44,306 bases of DNA from Candidatus Thiosymbion oneisti (GTDB lineage: Bacteria; Pseudomonadota; Gammaproteobacteria; Chromatiales; Chromatiaceae). The DNA lies in the NCBI RefSeq assembly GCF_900092655.1, contig NZ_FLUY01000766.1, positions 1 through 44,306 on the forward strand, given 5' to 3'. Under the pieces are notes generated by a model. It was not told the origin of the DNA, did not search any database, and saw nothing but the letters and a program-made list of their open reading frames with translations. Below, one piece after another: positions 32,350 through 41,222 of the stretch. Position 1 is the first letter of the stretch. Each line of letters begins with the position of its first letter. The position numbers and the translations under genes are program-made.

Positions 32350-32353
32350 AAAG

Positions 32354-32540
32354 CAATCCTGAATGATTTGGCGTTGTCCGGAGGGAAAAGATCCCTCCTG
32401 CGTCGGGACAGGGTTTGACGTGTTGCGTTGCGACGCTCAAAGGCTCGCTGATCGTCTGCCAGGTCAGTGCCGGCGTCTTAACGCAACCTACACCCACATT
32501 ACCCCCGCGCGGCCTGTGTGTCTCGCACGCAGACAGCACC
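32354..32540 (+). repeat. Family 1 repeat, copy D (3'-truncated)
   Basis: CAATCCTGAATGATTTGGCG at the left, GTTTGACGTGTTGCGTTGCG and GTCTTAACGCAACCTACACC inside. It shares the extra segment TCCCTCCTGCGTCGGGACAG with copy B. It ends near CGCACGCAGACAG. Confidence 0.75.
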
Positions 32541-32603
32541 CGAGCGCATCTGCGCACGTACTACCTCGGCGCCCGGCGTGCCGAATCGGTCATTCTCCAC
32601 TGA

Positions 32604-33212
<609 letters not shown>

Positions 33213-33224
33213 TCCGGATCCCGG

Positions 33225-33920
33225 ATGCACCAGATTCCCCTCCCCGTCCAGCTGAGGCCGGAAGCGGATTTCGCCGCTTTCGTGTCCGGTCCCAACGCCG
33301 AGGCCGTCGCCGCGGTCACGGCCTGGGCCGCGAGGAGCGGAGACAACTTCTTGTATCTGTTCGGCACCGCCGGCAGCGGCAAGACTCACCTGTTACAAGC
33401 CGCCTGCCGGCAGGTAACGCAGGGCGATCGCTCGGCCATCTATGTGCCCCTGGAGCATGGGGAGTTGGCCCCATCCATACTCGACAACCTGGAGCTTTGG
33501 GATCTGGTCGCCCTGGACGACATCCAGGCCATCGCCGGGGATGCGACTTGGGAACAGGGCCTGTTCGACCTCTACAACCGCCTACGCGAATCCGGCCGAT
33601 GCCTGTTGGTGAGCGCCTACACTCCTGTCTCAGAATTGCCCCTGACCCTTCCTGATCTGCGCTCGCGTCTGGGCTGGGGGCCAGGCTACCGGCTGCTCCC
33701 CTTGCCCGAGGACGATTGCGAGCACTTACTTAAGGAGTCGGCCAAGCGCCGGGGCCTTGAGCTCGGCCCGGACGCGGTCGCCTACATCATGCGTCGCTGT
33801 CCACGGGAACCGAGCTACCTAATGGGACTTCTGGAGGAGATCGACCGCGAGAGCCTGCGCAGGAAATGCCGCCCGACGCGGTGGCTGATACGACAGATCA
33901 TCGGGGCCCGCAAGTCGTAA
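33225..33920 (+). CDS. hda: DnaA regulatory inactivator Hda
   Basis: 231 residues. The AAA+ domain is related to DnaA: Walker A GTAGSGKTHL, Walker B LVALDDIQAI, Arg-containing sensor LRSRLGWGPGYRL. An N-terminal QIPLPVQL is the clamp-binding motif through which Hda contacts the DnaN sliding clamp. With DNA-loaded clamp it stimulates ATP hydrolysis by DnaA and so prevents re-initiation. It lacks the DnaA DNA-binding domain IV, which confirms Hda rather than DnaA. It is convergent with the pgsA-like gene 13 bases away. Confidence 0.92.
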   Translation: MHQIPLPVQLRPEADFAAFVSGPNAEAVAAVTAWAARSGDNFLYLFGTAGSGKTHLLQAACRQVTQGDRSAIYVPLEHGELAPSILDNLELWDLVALDDIQAIAGDATWEQGLFDLYNRLRESGRCLLVSAYTPVSELPLTLPDLRSRLGWGPGYRLLPLPEDDCEHLLKESAKRRGLELGPDAVAYIMRRCPREPSYLMGLLEEIDRESLRRKCRPTRWLIRQIIGARKS

Positions 33921-33933
33921 TCCCGCTGCCCCG

Positions 33934-34497
33934 TCAATTCTCTTTCCAGCCCTTCTGCGCTGCCTTACGCGACCAGATCCAGACATACTGGCTACCACTG
34001 ACGACCACGGTGGTAAGACAGATCCAGATCAGCGTCCGGATGACCCATCCCGGCAGGGGCATGGGCCCGGCGTCCGTGATCACCAGCACGATCAACAGGA
34101 TCTGGAGCACCGTGTTCAGCTTGCTCATCAGCGTCGGGGCCGCCTCTACTTCCTCGACCCGGTAGTTGTAGAGCACGGCCCCCCCGACGATCAGCAGGTC
34201 CCGGAACAGCACCGCCGACACCAGCCACGCTGGGATGAGCGCCAAGGCCCCGAGCACCAGGAAACAGGCCACCAACAGGATCTTGTCCGCAAGGGGATCG
34301 AGAATGCCGCCGAGGCGACTCTGCCAACCGTAATGCTTGGCCAGGAAACCATCGAGCCCGTCCGAAAACCCCGCTGCCGCAAACAGGAGCAATGCCCAGC
34401 CGAACTCCCGCTCGAGCAGCAGGTACAGGACCGGCATTACGGCAAGCAGCCGCAACAGACTGATGATATTAGGGAGGTCTTGGTACTTTAGCCTCAA
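33934..34497 (-). CDS. CDP-alcohol phosphatidyltransferase (PgsA-like)
   Basis: 187 residues from a TTG at 34497, with GAGG about 12 bases upstream. The protein has about five membrane helices. The CDP-alcohol phosphotransferase motif is present as SDGLDGFLAK...GGILDPLADK, with all four Asp conserved and Lys in place of the usual Arg. N-terminal LPNIISLLRLLAV is typical of PgsA or cardiolipin synthase ClsC-type CAP enzymes. The likely product is phosphatidylglycerol phosphate or another phospholipid; the exact acceptor cannot be assigned. Convergent with hda. Confidence 0.87.
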   Translation of the reverse strand: MRLKYQDLPNIISLLRLLAVMPVLYLLLEREFGWALLLFAAAGFSDGLDGFLAKHYGWQSRLGGILDPLADKILLVACFLVLGALALIPAWLVSAVLFRDLLIVGGAVLYNYRVEEVEAAPTLMSKLNTVLQILLIVLVITDAGPMPLPGWVIRTLIWICLTTVVVSGSQYVWIWSRKAAQKGWKEN

Positions 34498-34608
34498 ATC
34501 AGCGAACGCCTCTTGCCGGGGCCGAAGAGCAGACAGGGCACCGAACGGTGTCCCGCAACGGGTCTGACGGTTAAAATCATATCCCCCTGCCGGAGGGCTT
34601 GTCCAAAA

Positions 34609-35850
34609 ATGAAAACCTTATTCATTAAAATTCTGATTTTTCTGGTGGTACCCGTTCTGGCGTTTGACATCATCTCATTCTGGCTCCTGCCGACCGGATA
34701 TGGGTTTCAGTTCAGTCAATACCGCCGGGATCCGCAGCCGAAGGTTGCGGGTCGCTACCGTTATCCTAAGGATTACTTCGTCAAACACCCTCAACGCGGG
34801 TTCGATATCGGGACCAACAGGCAGACATACCACTGGGTAGAGGGTGTCACCTACCCCATATGGTCGAACTCCATCGGTTGCTTCGATAGGGAGTATACTC
34901 GGTACGATCCCTACGTTTACTTCGCGGGAGACAGTCTCACCTGGGGGTATACGCCGTTCGAGGAAAAATTCGGCACGCTCATCGAAAAAATGACCGGTGT
35001 CCGTATATTGAAGTGCGGGGTTACCCATACCGGTCAGCGCCACCAACACCAAAAGTTCATCGAAATCGTCCAACAAATCGGCCACCTGCCGCAAGCACTC
35101 TTTGTCTTCTATCACTGGAACGATGTTGCCAACGACCATGTTCATCCGCACTCGACGGTCATCGACGGTTGGCAGGTCAATAACATCTCTATTGATAAAG
35201 ATTACCGATTGACACGGCATACGGACCAGGAATTGGCGCAGAAAATCGTCCTTAACCTGAAGCGACATGCGGAGGAAAAACCGGTCACTTGGAGGCGGCG
35301 GATTCTGAACGTCTTGATGCGCTATTCGTTAACGGTAAACCTGATAAATTCGCTAGCGAAACAGGTGGCCAAGATAGGGCAACCCGACGCCGCCCCGAGC
35401 ACTACGCCTGTGCTCAGGAACATCCATACCCACCTGTGCCGGGCAAAGGTTTCGAATAGGGACATCTATGCCCTCATGTGCCTGGCTCCGAGTGAAGAAG
35501 GCTTCTGGTTTTCCGATAATCCCATAGCGCGGGAGAATAAATCCGCACTGCTCGATTTTCGCGATTTCGCCCAACGCAACGACCTACTGCTCGTCGTCGC
35601 GTTAATGCCGGTGGGACCAGGGGATGACCCCCGGGGAGGGGATGGGTTAAATACGGAGCACTATCGGGAAGTGCGTGATTTTCTGGACGATAAGGGTATC
35701 CGCTTCGTCGATCTTACCCTCCGTTTCCGCGCGAGAGGGTTGACGGCAAGCGACCTATACTGGAAAGAAGATCCCCACCTCAACCCTGCCGGAAACCGTG
35801 CGGTTGCGGAAATCCTGATCGAGGAGTTTCCGCAGCTGTTTTCAAAATAA
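34609..35850 (+). CDS. SGNH/GDSL-type hydrolase-like membrane-anchored protein, copy 1
   Basis: 413 residues from the ATG at 34609; the earlier in-frame start lacks support. One N-terminal membrane segment (FIKILIFLVVPVLAFDIISFWLL) anchors a large periplasmic domain. SGNH blocks can be seen: FAGDSLTWGY (nucleophile Ser), [10 protein letters not shown] (Gly), YHWNDVAND (Asn) and a C-terminal EDPHLNPAGNR with the Asp-His pair. The layout resembles AlgX/AlgJ-like or other carbohydrate O-acyl esterases/acyltransferases, but the family is not named with certainty. A close paralogue lies at 36514-37752. It is followed by a family 1 repeat and then the decayed gatB end. Confidence 0.72.
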   Translation: MKTLFIKILIFLVVPVLAFDIISFWLLPTGYGFQFSQYRRDPQPKVAGRYRYPKDYFVKHPQRGFDIGTNRQTYHWVEGVTYPIWSNSIGCFDREYTRYDPYVYFAGDSLTWGYTPFEEKFGTLIEKMTGVRILKCGVTHTGQRHQHQKFIEIVQQIGHLPQALFVFYHWNDVANDHVHPHSTVIDGWQVNNISIDKDYRLTRHTDQELAQKIVLNLKRHAEEKPVTWRRRILNVLMRYSLTVNLINSLAKQVAKIGQPDAAPSTTPVLRNIHTHLCRAKVSNRDIYALMCLAPSEEGFWFSDNPIARENKSALLDFRDFAQRNDLLLVVALMPVGPGDDPRGGDGLNTEHYREVRDFLDDKGIRFVDLTLRFRARGLTASDLYWKEDPHLNPAGNRAVAEILIEEFPQLFSK

Positions 35851-35862
35851 CCCATCCTTAAG

Positions 35863-36083
35863 CAATCCTGAATGATTTGGCGCTGTCAAGTTTGACGTGT
35901 TGCGTTCGACGCCCAACGGCTCGTTGGTCTACGGCTAGGCCAGTGCCAGCGTCTTAACGCAACCTACACCCACATTATCCCCCGCGCGGTCTCACGCGCG
36001 GACCTCGCCTTAAGTGTATAGTTGCGTTAAGCCGCACGCGCAAACGCCTGGGGGAACAACAGGGCGTAACGCAACACGATGCT
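35863..36083 (+). repeat. Family 1 repeat, copy E (full length)
   Basis: CAATCCTGAATGATTTGGCG, GACGTGTTGCGTTCGACGCC, GTCTTAACGCAACCTACACC, then AAGTGTATAGTTGCGTTAAG and the right end GGCGTAACGCAACACGATGC. It lies in the spacer of duplication copy 1; copy 2 lacks it at the same place. Confidence 0.8.
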
Positions 36084-36123
36084 AGGATCCGTTTTAACCA
36101 GACAGCTTCTAAGATTTTAAGCT

Positions 36124-36179
36124 GGTAGGCTGGTCCGTAAAAGCTGGGTTTCGTTCCTCAACCCAGCCGACTGCCTACC
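36124..36179. repeat. REP-like hairpin
   Basis: GGTAGGCTGG...AAGCTGGGTT pairs with AACCCAGCC...GCCTACC around the loop TCGTTCCTC. A typical REP-type palindrome, lying between the family 1 copy and the gatB fragment. Confidence 0.65.
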
Positions 36180-36257
36180 ATGGCCTACGGCCCTTTTTTA
36201 GACAGGCTCTCAGCCTCATTATTGAAGCGGCAGGCAGTCTACCCTGACGGGATTCGC

Positions 36258-36360
36258 TCATGCCCTGAGCTTCTCTTTCAGCAGTGCATTGACCTGTTGG
36301 GGATTGGCCTTGCCCTTGGTGGCCTTCATGATCCGACCGACGGAGCAACCAAACACCTGA
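36258..36360 (-). pseudogene. gatB: gatB 3'-end fragment
   Basis: About 100 bases encode [22 protein letters not shown] and the stop on the minus strand, nearly identical to the C-terminus of the intact gatB (38022-38124). It breaks off upstream of residue ~35 from the end. It is the leftover of a tandem duplication and not a gene. Confidence 0.88.
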
Positions 36361-36513
36361 GGCGAATCGCCCGTGTTCCAATCATTCCGGGATGCCCATA
36401 GGGAGGCGCCCCGAGGATCCGCGTAGCGGACGCTCGGCGATCGGCAGCCGGCGACTGGAAGCCGGCAGCAACTTGTCAATTGGATGAGTATAAATGGCAT
36501 TGGGAACTGTAGG

Positions 36514-37752
36514 ATGAAAACCTTATTCATTAACATTCTGATTTTTCTGGCGCTCGTTCTGGCGTTTGACACCATCTCATTCTGGCTTCTGCCGGCCAGG
36601 TATGTATCTCAGCTCAAGGAATACCGCCGGGATTCGCGGCCGGAGGTTGCGGGTCGCAATCGCTATCCCAGGCATTACTTCGTTAAACACCCTCAACGCG
36701 GGTTCGATATCGGGACAAACAGACAGGCATACCACTGGGTAGAGGGTGTCACCTACCCCATATGGTCGAACTCCATCGGTTGCTTCGATAGGGAGCATAC
36801 TCGGTACGATTCCTATGTTTACTTCGCGGGAGACAGCTTCACCTGGGGGTATACGCCGTTCGGGGAAAAATTCGGCACCCTCATCGAAAAAACGACCGGT
36901 GTTCGTATATTGAAGTGTGGGGTTACCCATACCGGCCAGCGCCACCAGTACCAAAAGTTCATCGAAATCGCCGAACAAATCGGCTACCTGCCGCAAGCAC
37001 TCTTCGTCTTCTATTACTGGAACGATGTTGCTAACGACTATGCTCACCCACACTCGACGGTCATCGACGGTTGGCTGGTCAATAGCGTATCCATTGATAA
37101 AAATTACCGATTGGTACGGCACACGGACCAGGAATTGGCGCAGCAAGTCGCCCGTAGACTGAAGCGACATGCAGAGAGAAGCTCGGCCGCTCGGGGGAAG
37201 CGGATCAAGGATGTCCTGAAGCGCTATTCGTTAACGGTAAATCTGATAAAGTCGTTAAGGAAACAGGTGGCCGAGATAGGGCAACCCGATGCCGCCGCGC
37301 TCACCACGCCTGGGTTTAGGAACCGCTATGCTCTCATGTGCAAGAATCGATGGGGTTTAGGGGACATCTATGCCCTCATGTGCCTGGCTACGAGTGAAAA
37401 AGGCTCCTGGTTTTCCGATAATCCCATGGCGCAGGAGAATAAATCCGCACTGCTCGATTTTCGTGATTTCGCCGAACGCAACGACCTACCGCTCATCGTC
37501 GTGTTGATTCCAGTGGGACCACTGGATGATCCCTGGAGAGGGGACGGGTTAAATACGGAGCACTATCGGGAAGTGCGTGATTTTCTGGACGATCAGGGCA
37601 TCCGCTTCGTCGATCTTACCCCCCGTTTCCACGCGAGAGGGCTGACGGCAAGCGAGATATACTGGAAAGGAAATGCCCACCTCGGCCCTGGGGGAAACCG
37701 TGCGGTTGCGGAAATCCTGATCGAGGAGTTTCCGCAGCTGTTTCCGAAATAA
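36514..37752 (+). CDS. SGNH/GDSL-type hydrolase-like membrane-anchored protein, copy 2
   Basis: 412 residues from the ATG at 36514, three bases after AGG. It is a close paralogue of 34609-35850, collinear throughout, with long identical tracts (for example [13 protein letters not shown] and [18 protein letters not shown]). The N-terminal membrane segment, [20 protein letters not shown] and YYWNDVAND are kept. The C-terminal block reads [12 protein letters not shown], so the Asp of copy 1 (EDPH) is replaced by Asn (GNAH). If that Asp is catalytic, as in SGNH enzymes, copy 2 may be inactive or changed in function. The segment after [10 protein letters not shown] also differs from copy 1. Confidence 0.72.
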   Translation: MKTLFINILIFLALVLAFDTISFWLLPARYVSQLKEYRRDSRPEVAGRNRYPRHYFVKHPQRGFDIGTNRQAYHWVEGVTYPIWSNSIGCFDREHTRYDSYVYFAGDSFTWGYTPFGEKFGTLIEKTTGVRILKCGVTHTGQRHQYQKFIEIAEQIGYLPQALFVFYYWNDVANDYAHPHSTVIDGWLVNSVSIDKNYRLVRHTDQELAQQVARRLKRHAERSSAARGKRIKDVLKRYSLTVNLIKSLRKQVAEIGQPDAAALTTPGFRNRYALMCKNRWGLGDIYALMCLATSEKGSWFSDNPMAQENKSALLDFRDFAERNDLPLIVVLIPVGPLDDPWRGDGLNTEHYREVRDFLDDQGIRFVDLTPRFHARGLTASEIYWKGNAHLGPGGNRAVAEILIEEFPQLFPK

Positions 37753-37807
37753 CCCCCTCCTCGGCCTTATTGAAGCGGCAGGCAGTCTACCCTGATAAGA
37801 TTCGCTC

Positions 37808-38014
37808 GGTGGTGGTTAAGGTTTGAATGGTGTGTTGGGCACGCCGCCGTCCGCGGCCGGTGCATTCCGCACGCAGACAGGCTGGCGGCTTTGCCCAACC
37901 TACGCGTTTTGTTCCCTCTCCCTCCGGGAGAGGGTCGGGGAGAGGGGATCCAAAAAGAAACTGGGAGTGGTTAATGAACTTCTGTACTCGACCACTTAAA
38001 AATTTACCGCTACC
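37808..38014 (+). mobile_element. 207-bp MITE (family 2) with 9-bp target duplication
   Basis: The element begins GGTGGTGGTTAAGG and ends TTTACCGCTACC, imperfect inverted ends. It is flanked by GATTCGCTC at 37799-37807 and 38015-38023. The paralogous site at 36250-36260 has a single GATTCGCTC and no insert. Inside are a GTGTTGGGCACGCCGCC to TTGCCCAACCTACGCG inverted segment and the G-rich block CTCCGGGAGAGGG. The second target copy overlaps the gatB stop codon. Confidence 0.88.
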
Positions 38015-38021
38015 GATTCGC

Positions 38022-39455
38022 TCATGCCCTGAGCTTCTCTTTCAGCAGCGCATTGACCTGTTGGGGATTGGCCTTGCCCTTGGTGGCCTGCATGACCTGG
38101 CCGACGAAGAAACCGAACACCTTCTCCTTGCCGCCGCGGTACTGCTCCACCTGCGCCGGGTTGGTTGCCAGGATGTCTTCGATCACCGCCTCGATGGCCC
38201 CGGCGTCGGTGATCTGCTTAAGGCCACGAGCCGCAATGACCGCGTCCGCATCGCCCTCGCCGTTCCAGATGGCCTCGAACACCTGTTTGGCGAGCTTACC
38301 GGAGATCGTCCGGTCTTGAATGCGTTTGATCAGCCCCGCCAGCATTGGGGCACTGACCGGGCTTGCGCCGATCTCCAGGCCGGCCTTGTTCAGGGCCGCG
38401 GCCAGCTCACCGTTGACCCAATTGGCCGCCAGCTTGGGATCACCCGTGTCCTGGGCGACGCGCTCATAGTAATCCCCCAGTTCCCGGCTCAAGGTGAGCA
38501 GGTCGGCGTCGTAATCGGATAGGCCGTACTGGTCCCGGAACCGCCGGCGCCTGGCGTCCGGGAGCTCCGGCATCACCTGCGTCGCCCGCTCGATGAAATC
38601 GGCATCGATGACCAGGGGCAGTAGGTCCGGGTCCGGGAAATAGCGGTAATCGTTCGCCTCCTCCTTGGTGCGCATGGAGCGGGTCTCGCCCTGATCCGCA
38701 TCATAGAGCCGGGTCTCCTGCACCACCTGGCCACCGCCTTCGATGACATCGATCTGGCGCTCGACCTCGAAGCGGATGGCCCGCTCCAGAAAGCGGAAGG
38801 AGTTGATGTTCTTGATCTCGGTACGGGTGCCCAATTTCGCCTCGCCCTGGGGGCGTACCGAGACATTGGCGTCCACCCGAAAGGAGCCCTCCTGCATATT
38901 GCCGTCGCTGACGCCGATCCAGCGCACGATCCGGTGGATCTTCCGGGCATAGGCCACCGCCTCTTCCGGTGAGCGCATATCCGGCTCGGAGACGATCTCC
39001 AACAGGGGGGTACCGGCCCGATTCAGGTCGATGCCGGTCAGGCCGTGGAAGTCCTCATGCAGCGACTTGCCGGCGTCCTCTTCCAGATGGGCACGGGTGA
39101 CACCGATCTCCTTGATCGCACCATCGTCCAGTAGGATCCGTACCCGCCCCTTACCGACCACCGGCAGCTCGTACTGGCTGATCTGATAGCCCTTGGGCAG
39201 GTCCGGGTAGAAATAATTCTTGCGTGCGAAAATGGAGCGCTCCGCGATCTCAGCCTCGATGGCCTTGCCGAAGCGCACCGCCAGAGTCACGGCCTCTTCA
39301 TTGAGCACCGGCAGCACGCCGGGCAATCCCAGGTCCACCGCACAGGCCCGGGTGTTCGGCACGGCACCGAAATCAGTCGGCGCGCCGGAAAAGATTTTCG
39401 ACTTGGTCGCGAGCTGGGTGTGAATCTCCAGCCCGATGACAGTTTCCCATTGCAT
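38022..39455 (-). CDS. gatB: Aspartyl/glutamyl-tRNA(Asn/Gln) amidotransferase subunit B
   Basis: 477 residues, standard length. [26 protein letters not shown] is the diagnostic N-terminus; also [41 protein letters not shown] and the C-terminal YqeY-like domain ending in [16 protein letters not shown]. GatB binds mischarged Glu-tRNA(Gln) or Asp-tRNA(Asn), and its kinase activity phosphorylates the acyl group before transamidation with ammonia from GatA. gatA and gatC are not in the window downstream, so gatB is here separate or last in its operon. A MITE has inserted at its stop codon. Confidence 0.95.
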   Translation of the reverse strand: MQWETVIGLEIHTQLATKSKIFSGAPTDFGAVPNTRACAVDLGLPGVLPVLNEEAVTLAVRFGKAIEAEIAERSIFARKNYFYPDLPKGYQISQYELPVVGKGRVRILLDDGAIKEIGVTRAHLEEDAGKSLHEDFHGLTGIDLNRAGTPLLEIVSEPDMRSPEEAVAYARKIHRIVRWIGVSDGNMQEGSFRVDANVSVRPQGEAKLGTRTEIKNINSFRFLERAIRFEVERQIDVIEGGGQVVQETRLYDADQGETRSMRTKEEANDYRYFPDPDLLPLVIDADFIERATQVMPELPDARRRRFRDQYGLSDYDADLLTLSRELGDYYERVAQDTGDPKLAANWVNGELAAALNKAGLEIGASPVSAPMLAGLIKRIQDRTISGKLAKQVFEAIWNGEGDADAVIAARGLKQITDAGAIEAVIEDILATNPAQVEQYRGGKEKVFGFFVGQVMQATKGKANPQQVNALLKEKLRA

Positions 39456-39492
39456 CGTCTGAGCCTATCTTGAAGATTTCAGGAGCTGATAG

Positions 39493-39726
39493 CAATCCTG
39501 AATGATTCGGCGTTGTCGGAGGATTCGACGTGTTGCATTCGACGCACCAAGGCGCGCTAATCGTCCGCCGGGTCGGTGCCGACGTCTTACGTCTTAACGC
39601 AATCGACACCCACATCACCCCCCGCGCGGCCTGTCCGTGCGGACCTCGGGTGTAGGTTGCGTTAGCCGCGCCAGAAAACGTCCGGGGGAGTACGTTCTTG
39701 AACGCGGCGTAACGCAACACGACGCC
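39493..39726 (+). repeat. Family 1 repeat, copy F (full length)
   Basis: CAATCCTGAATGATTCGGCG, GACGTGTTGCATTCGACGC, GTCTTAACGCAATCGACACC, then GGGTGTAGGTTGCGTTAGCC and the right end GGCGTAACGCAACACGACGC. It lies upstream of gatB. The remaining 39727-40014 contains no gene I can support. Confidence 0.8.
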
Positions 39727-40014
39727 TCTCAACTACCGACAACATTAAGCGGGTAGTATCCTATCCCCACGGAAAATTCGTCCGCAACTGCGGTAGCTTG
39801 CCGGACGACCGCATATTCCTTAGCCTTATTGTCCATACGCCCAACCAGCCGAGGTAGCTTTTCCGCTCATGGACACCGGCATCGGCAGTGCCCGTTTCAA
39901 CATGGTCCGGTAACGGACCCGACCCTGTGATTGCCGTGACAGGCTCTCTACCGGACGCTGCGACGCTGGCGAGACTTGACATGTAATAATAACTCAACAG
40001 ATGGAGAGTGTCCG

Positions 40015-40287
40015 ATGTCGGTTATGAATATAGAACTTCCTGATATGATCGTTGAATCATATCGGCAGGAAAACGAAAGTCTTCAGGAGGGAATCAGGTG
40101 CGGACTTGTGATCTGGGAATACTTAAATGGACGTCTATCTCTGCGGGAGTGCGGAGAACTGCTGCACATCGGCTATAGAGGGTTTATCGAACTTCTCTGG
40201 AGCAAAGGAATTCCGGTTGACGGCTTGAACGCGGAGGAGTTTGACCAGCAGCTCGCCGCCCTTCGGGCGGTATCCGACCAGGCATGA
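40015..40287 (+). CDS. UPF0175 family antitoxin-like protein
   Basis: 90 residues from the ATG at 40015, with GGAG at -13; an earlier in-frame start is not conserved. The UPF0175 core is plain: LPDMIVESY, WEYLNGRLSLRECGELLHIGYRGFIELLWSKGIPVD, a helix-turn-helix-like segment. Members are usually the antitoxin gene before a PIN-domain (DUF3368) toxin, with a four-base overlap. Here the overlap ATGA is preserved but the toxin frame dies after ten codons. Confidence 0.82.
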   Translation: MSVMNIELPDMIVESYRQENESLQEGIRCGLVIWEYLNGRLSLRECGELLHIGYRGFIELLWSKGIPVDGLNAEEFDQQLAALRAVSDQA

Positions 40288-40346
40288 AAGTTGTTTCAGA
40301 TGCCAGTCCGCTGAGACGAAACCAATTTTATCCTCCGAACTATTGA
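40284..40346 (+). pseudogene. Truncated PIN-domain (DUF3368) toxin, only N-terminal codons left
   Basis: The frame starts with the ATGA overlap and reads MKVVSDASPL, the standard DUF3368/PIN N-terminus with its first catalytic Asp. It then changes to unrelated RRNQFYPPNY and stops at 40346. No further PIN residues are seen. Confidence 0.75.
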
Positions 40347-40403
40347 ACGTTATACAGATGAAGATACCCATTAATCGCTTGTTAGCCACGTGAAGGTAAA
40401 CCG
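40347..40403 (+). other. Possible attC-like remnant before the membrane-protein gene
   Basis: The segment ends CGCTTGTTAGCC, close to an integron R' core, 17 bases before the start codon at 40404. No paired left half is clear. Weak evidence on its own. Confidence 0.25.
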
Positions 40404-41174
40404 ATGAACCCGCCAATTGCCGTCAGGATTTTACTCCCCCTTAAGAGGTCGGTGACAGTTACATTCTTAGCTATGCTCATAGTTGCTGCGGTTCGTGGAT
40501 CTAGTGAAGTGGCCGGACTTATTACCGGAGCTATTACAGTAGGTGGGGTTCCAGCGTGGATGCTTCTATTGCCCACTCGTAAGATCACCAGGATTCAATC
40601 ACGTTTTGGTAGTGGGTACGCAACTATTGGACTTCTGCATCTTGCTTCGCTGATTCTTATCTCAATCGCGATCCTGCCAGGTGGGGAAATTGCCACTGGA
40701 GTTGAGCTCTTTGCGATTTTGACGTGGCTGCTTCTTCTCGTTCTGCAGTTCGTACTGTTCCTCATCGCTTGGCCTACGGCGATTATCCGACGCAACGAAT
40801 CAACGGAGGAAGCCGATGGTGGCTTTGATGTCTCACAGCCACTCTTAGCGATCAACGAGAGCTTCGAGAACTTTCATCAGGTTGTCAGCCGCGAACGAAA
40901 GGTACTCGACGTTGCGATTTCTTCAGTAAAGGAGAAACTTGATCAGCAGCAACTTCAACTTAAGGCGACCACGGAAGCACTGCAACACCAGAAAGAGGAA
41001 GCAGAGCATTACCGAAAGCTTGCTGATCTATCTAAAGAGCAACAGGACTTGTTCCTACAAATGTTTCGGAGGCAGAAGAGAACAGACTATGTGGTTGGAC
41101 TTATCCTCGGCTTCGTTGCATCTTTGGTTGCTGGAGCAGTTTTCCTTTTTGTCGACAAAGTGTTAATCGGTTAA
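40404..41174 (+). CDS. Hypothetical membrane protein with coiled coil
   Basis: 256 residues; family not recognised. About three N-terminal membrane helices (roughly 16-55, 72-92, 100-128), a charged region with a coiled coil (about 155-220: VSSVKEKLDQQQLQL, ATTEALQHQKEEAEHYRKLADLSKEQQD), and one C-terminal membrane helix (YVVGLILGFVASLVAGAVFLFV). Base composition is lower in GC than the neighbours, suggesting transfer. GAAGG lies eight bases before the ATG. Flanks look like cassette boundaries: TTGTTAGCC upstream and a GGTTAAC...GTTAACC palindrome downstream. Confidence 0.6.
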   Translation: MNPPIAVRILLPLKRSVTVTFLAMLIVAAVRGSSEVAGLITGAITVGGVPAWMLLLPTRKITRIQSRFGSGYATIGLLHLASLILISIAILPGGEIATGVELFAILTWLLLLVLQFVLFLIAWPTAIIRRNESTEEADGGFDVSQPLLAINESFENFHQVVSRERKVLDVAISSVKEKLDQQQLQLKATTEALQHQKEEAEHYRKLADLSKEQQDLFLQMFRRQKRTDYVVGLILGFVASLVAGAVFLFVDKVLIG

Positions 41175-41222
41175 CAGGGCCTTTCAACCGAGGATGACAT
41201 GGCCGAAGGTTGGTGTTAACCG
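41168..41222. repeat. attC-like palindrome / possible bidirectional terminator
   Basis: CGGTTAACA at 41168-41176 is mirrored by TGTTAACCG at 41214-41222, with a nested CAACC/GGTTG pair and GGCC words inside. The arrangement R''-L''-L'-R' is that of a short attC site, though the core departs from the GTTRRRY consensus. It lies between convergent genes and includes the waaA stop codon. Confidence 0.5.

Noticed and set aside
36258-36575. 105-residue minus-strand frame ending like GatB
   Set aside because: Only the last ~30 codons match gatB; the rest is unrelated spacer, so this is a duplicated fragment.
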